From NCBI RefSeq assembly GCF_030068605.1, contig NZ_JASJOU010000001.1, positions 558,001-622,000 on the forward strand: 64,000 nt of DNA, in the 5' to 3' direction. Each line of letters opens with the position of its first letter. Position 1 is the first letter of the stretch. The position numbers were made by a program, and so were the translations under genes. Origin of the DNA: Xanthocytophaga agilis (GTDB lineage Bacteria; Bacteroidota; Bacteroidia; Cytophagales; 172606-1). Under the pieces are notes generated by a model. The model was not told where the DNA came from and ran no database searches. It saw only the letters and a list, made by a program, of their open reading frames with translations. Of this stretch, positions 62,773-64,000 are shown piece by piece.

Positions 62773-64000
62773 ATGATGAACAAATTTTTAGTTGTACTCT
62801 TTTTGCTTGTTTCACTTGGAGTAGTTGCTCAAACGAAGCAGGCTCACAACCCCATCTTGTTTGCAGATGTTCCGGATATGGCTATTCTTCGTGTAGGGAA
62901 TACGTATTACATGAGTAGTACTACCATGCATATGAGTCCGGGTGTGCCAATTATGAAATCCACCGATTTAGTCAACTGGCAACTGGTCAGTTATGCTTAC
63001 CAGACCCTAGCTGATATGGATGAATTAAATCTTACGAATGGAAAAAGTACGTATGGTCGTGGTTCATGGGCAAGTAGTTTGCGATACCATAAAGGAACTT
63101 ACTATGTTACGACATTTGCGCAAACTACTGGAAAGACCTATATCTTTACGACAAAAGATATAGAGAAAGGTCCCTGGAAAGTAGCTTCTTTTGCTCCTTC
63201 CTATCATGATCACTCTTTGTTCTTTGATGATGATGGTCGTGTCTATCTGCTTTATGGAGGTGGCAAACTGCGACTGGTAGAACTCAATGCAGATGCTTCG
63301 GGTGTAAAGCCCGGAACAACCGAACTGGTTGTTATTGAAAATGCAAGTGCCCCAGCCGGAGAGACTATTGGTTTGCCTTCCGAAGGGTCACAACTATTCA
63401 AGGTCAACGGGAAATATTATCTGTTTAATATCACCTGGCCCAAGGGAGGAATGCGAACCGTTGTTATTCATCGGGCAGATAAGATTACAGGACCTTATGA
63501 AGGACGAGTAGGCTTACAGGATTTGGGAGTAGCTCAGGGAGGGTTGATTGATACACCGGATGGCAAATGGTATTCCTACCTCTTTCGTGATTTTGGTGCT
63601 GTAGGACGTATTCCATATTTGGTTCCTGTCACATGGGAAAATGGCTGGCCTGTGTTGGGAGACAATGGTAAAGTACCTGAGGTTCTTGACCTACCTGCCA
63701 ATAAGAGCTTAATTCCAGGTATTGTAGCATCGGACGATTTTACACGTAAAAAAGGTGAGCCTGCATTACCATTGGTATGGCAATGGAACCATAATCCGGA
63801 TAATACACTGTGGTCTGTCACGGAACATAACGGCTATCTGCGACTTAAAACGGGACGTATTGATTCTTCTTTTCTCTTGGCCAGAAACACACTGACACAA
63901 CGAACCATTGGACCAGAATGTGCTGGTTCTACAAAGTTGGATGTCACTCAAATGAGAGAAGGAGACTTTGCCGGATTGAGTCTGCTACAGAAGAACTATG
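62773..64000 (+). CDS. Secreted GH43 family glycoside hydrolase (3' end outside window)
   Basis: About 409 residues visible, open to the right edge. Signal peptide MMNKFLVVLFLLVSLGVVAQ. The five-bladed propeller residues are present: ADVPDMAIL near residue 35 (general base Asp), HDHSLFFDDDG near 146 and LPSEGSQLF near 204 (general acid Glu). From about residue 320 a beta-sandwich starts (DDFTRKKGEPALPLVWQWNH), typical of the C-terminal domain of GH43 arabinofuranosidases/xylosidases, subfamily 12-like. It follows GH51 with only 13 bases between. With GH95 and GH51 it should debranch an arabinose/fucose-containing polysaccharide. Confidence 0.92.
   Translation, partial: MMNKFLVVLFLLVSLGVVAQTKQAHNPILFADVPDMAILRVGNTYYMSSTTMHMSPGVPIMKSTDLVNWQLVSYAYQTLADMDELNLTNGKSTYGRGSWASSLRYHKGTYYVTTFAQTTGKTYIFTTKDIEKGPWKVASFAPSYHDHSLFFDDDGRVYLLYGGGKLRLVELNADASGVKPGTTELVVIENASAPAGETIGLPSEGSQLFKVNGKYYLFNITWPKGGMRTVVIHRADKITGPYEGRVGLQDLGVAQGGLIDTPDGKWYSYLFRDFGAVGRIPYLVPVTWENGWPVLGDNGKVPEVLDLPANKSLIPGIVASDDFTRKKGEPALPLVWQWNHNPDNTLWSVTEHNGYLRLKTGRIDSSFLLARNTLTQRTIGPECAGSTKLDVTQMREGDFAGLSLLQKNY

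Overview
The window comes from an AT-rich (roughly 40% GC) member of the Bacteroidota, most likely a Cytophagales/Cytophagaceae-type gliding soil bacterium. The evidence is a giant secreted NHL-repeat protein ending in a type IX secretion (T9SS) sorting domain, TAnnTTTG-type -7 promoter elements, many lipoproteins and SusC/D-clade style glycoside hydrolases (GH127, GH95, GH51, GH43), LytTR/LytS signalling, and many families (DUF4291, DUF6794, DUF6896, DUF3592, DUF6624) common in that phylum. No ribosomal, replication or other strictly core operon is present; the region reads as accessory genome.

Layout. 0-5.7 kb: end of a DUF6896-like gene, DUF4291, a divergent HxlR/azoreductase pair, a RelA/SpoT-domain alarmone synthetase and a secreted GH127 beta-L-arabinofuranosidase. 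6-7.4 kb: a small graveyard of three broken genes. 7.5-9.3 kb: umuDC-type SOS mutagenesis operon with a repeated TTATTGTTTA-like operator. 9.3-18.2 kb: long intergenic stretches holding a dispersed repeat family, a second HxlR/SDR divergent pair, several lipoproteins and immunity-like small proteins, a tRNA-like element and a gene broken by an amber codon. 18.3-25.6 kb: a CGNR regulator, a PD40 propeller, DUF3592, a third HxlR/NmrA divergent pair, a LytTR/LytS two-component system facing an outer-membrane barrel. 26-37 kb: solitary M35-N-type lipoprotein, DUF6896, the 1263-residue NHL/T9SS protein, ankyrin protein and a minus-strand operon of small exported/membrane proteins. 37.6-41 kb: four consecutive decayed genes (SnoaL ester cyclase, AraC, rifampicin phosphotransferase with an internal deletion, MarR). 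41-55 kb: four AraC-type regulators (one fused to a ChrB domain), an NAD-dependent reductase, UbiA-like prenyltransferase, a dead IS4-type element, a TonB-C protein and an Lnt-like N-acyltransferase. 55-64 kb: relic of a discoidin domain, a MacB/FtsX permease, and a glycan-degradation operon GH95-GH51-GH43 that runs off the end.

Functional reading. Three separate HxlR regulators each face a flavin or NAD(P) oxidoreductase, a repeated architecture for sensing electrophiles or quinones. The GH127, GH95, GH51 and GH43 enzymes fit turnover of arabinose/fucose-containing plant polysaccharide, although no SusC/SusD pair is visible. The most striking whole-window property is decay: about ten genes are interrupted, several by a stop codon where a tryptophan would fit (TGG to TGA/TAG) and several by one-base changes in T6/A7/G4 homopolymers. 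Real pseudogenisation and assembly error must both be considered. I did not find a clear new defence or secretion system; the best candidates for novelty are the ChrB-AraC fusion, the dispersed hairpin-bearing repeats and the tRNA-like element.
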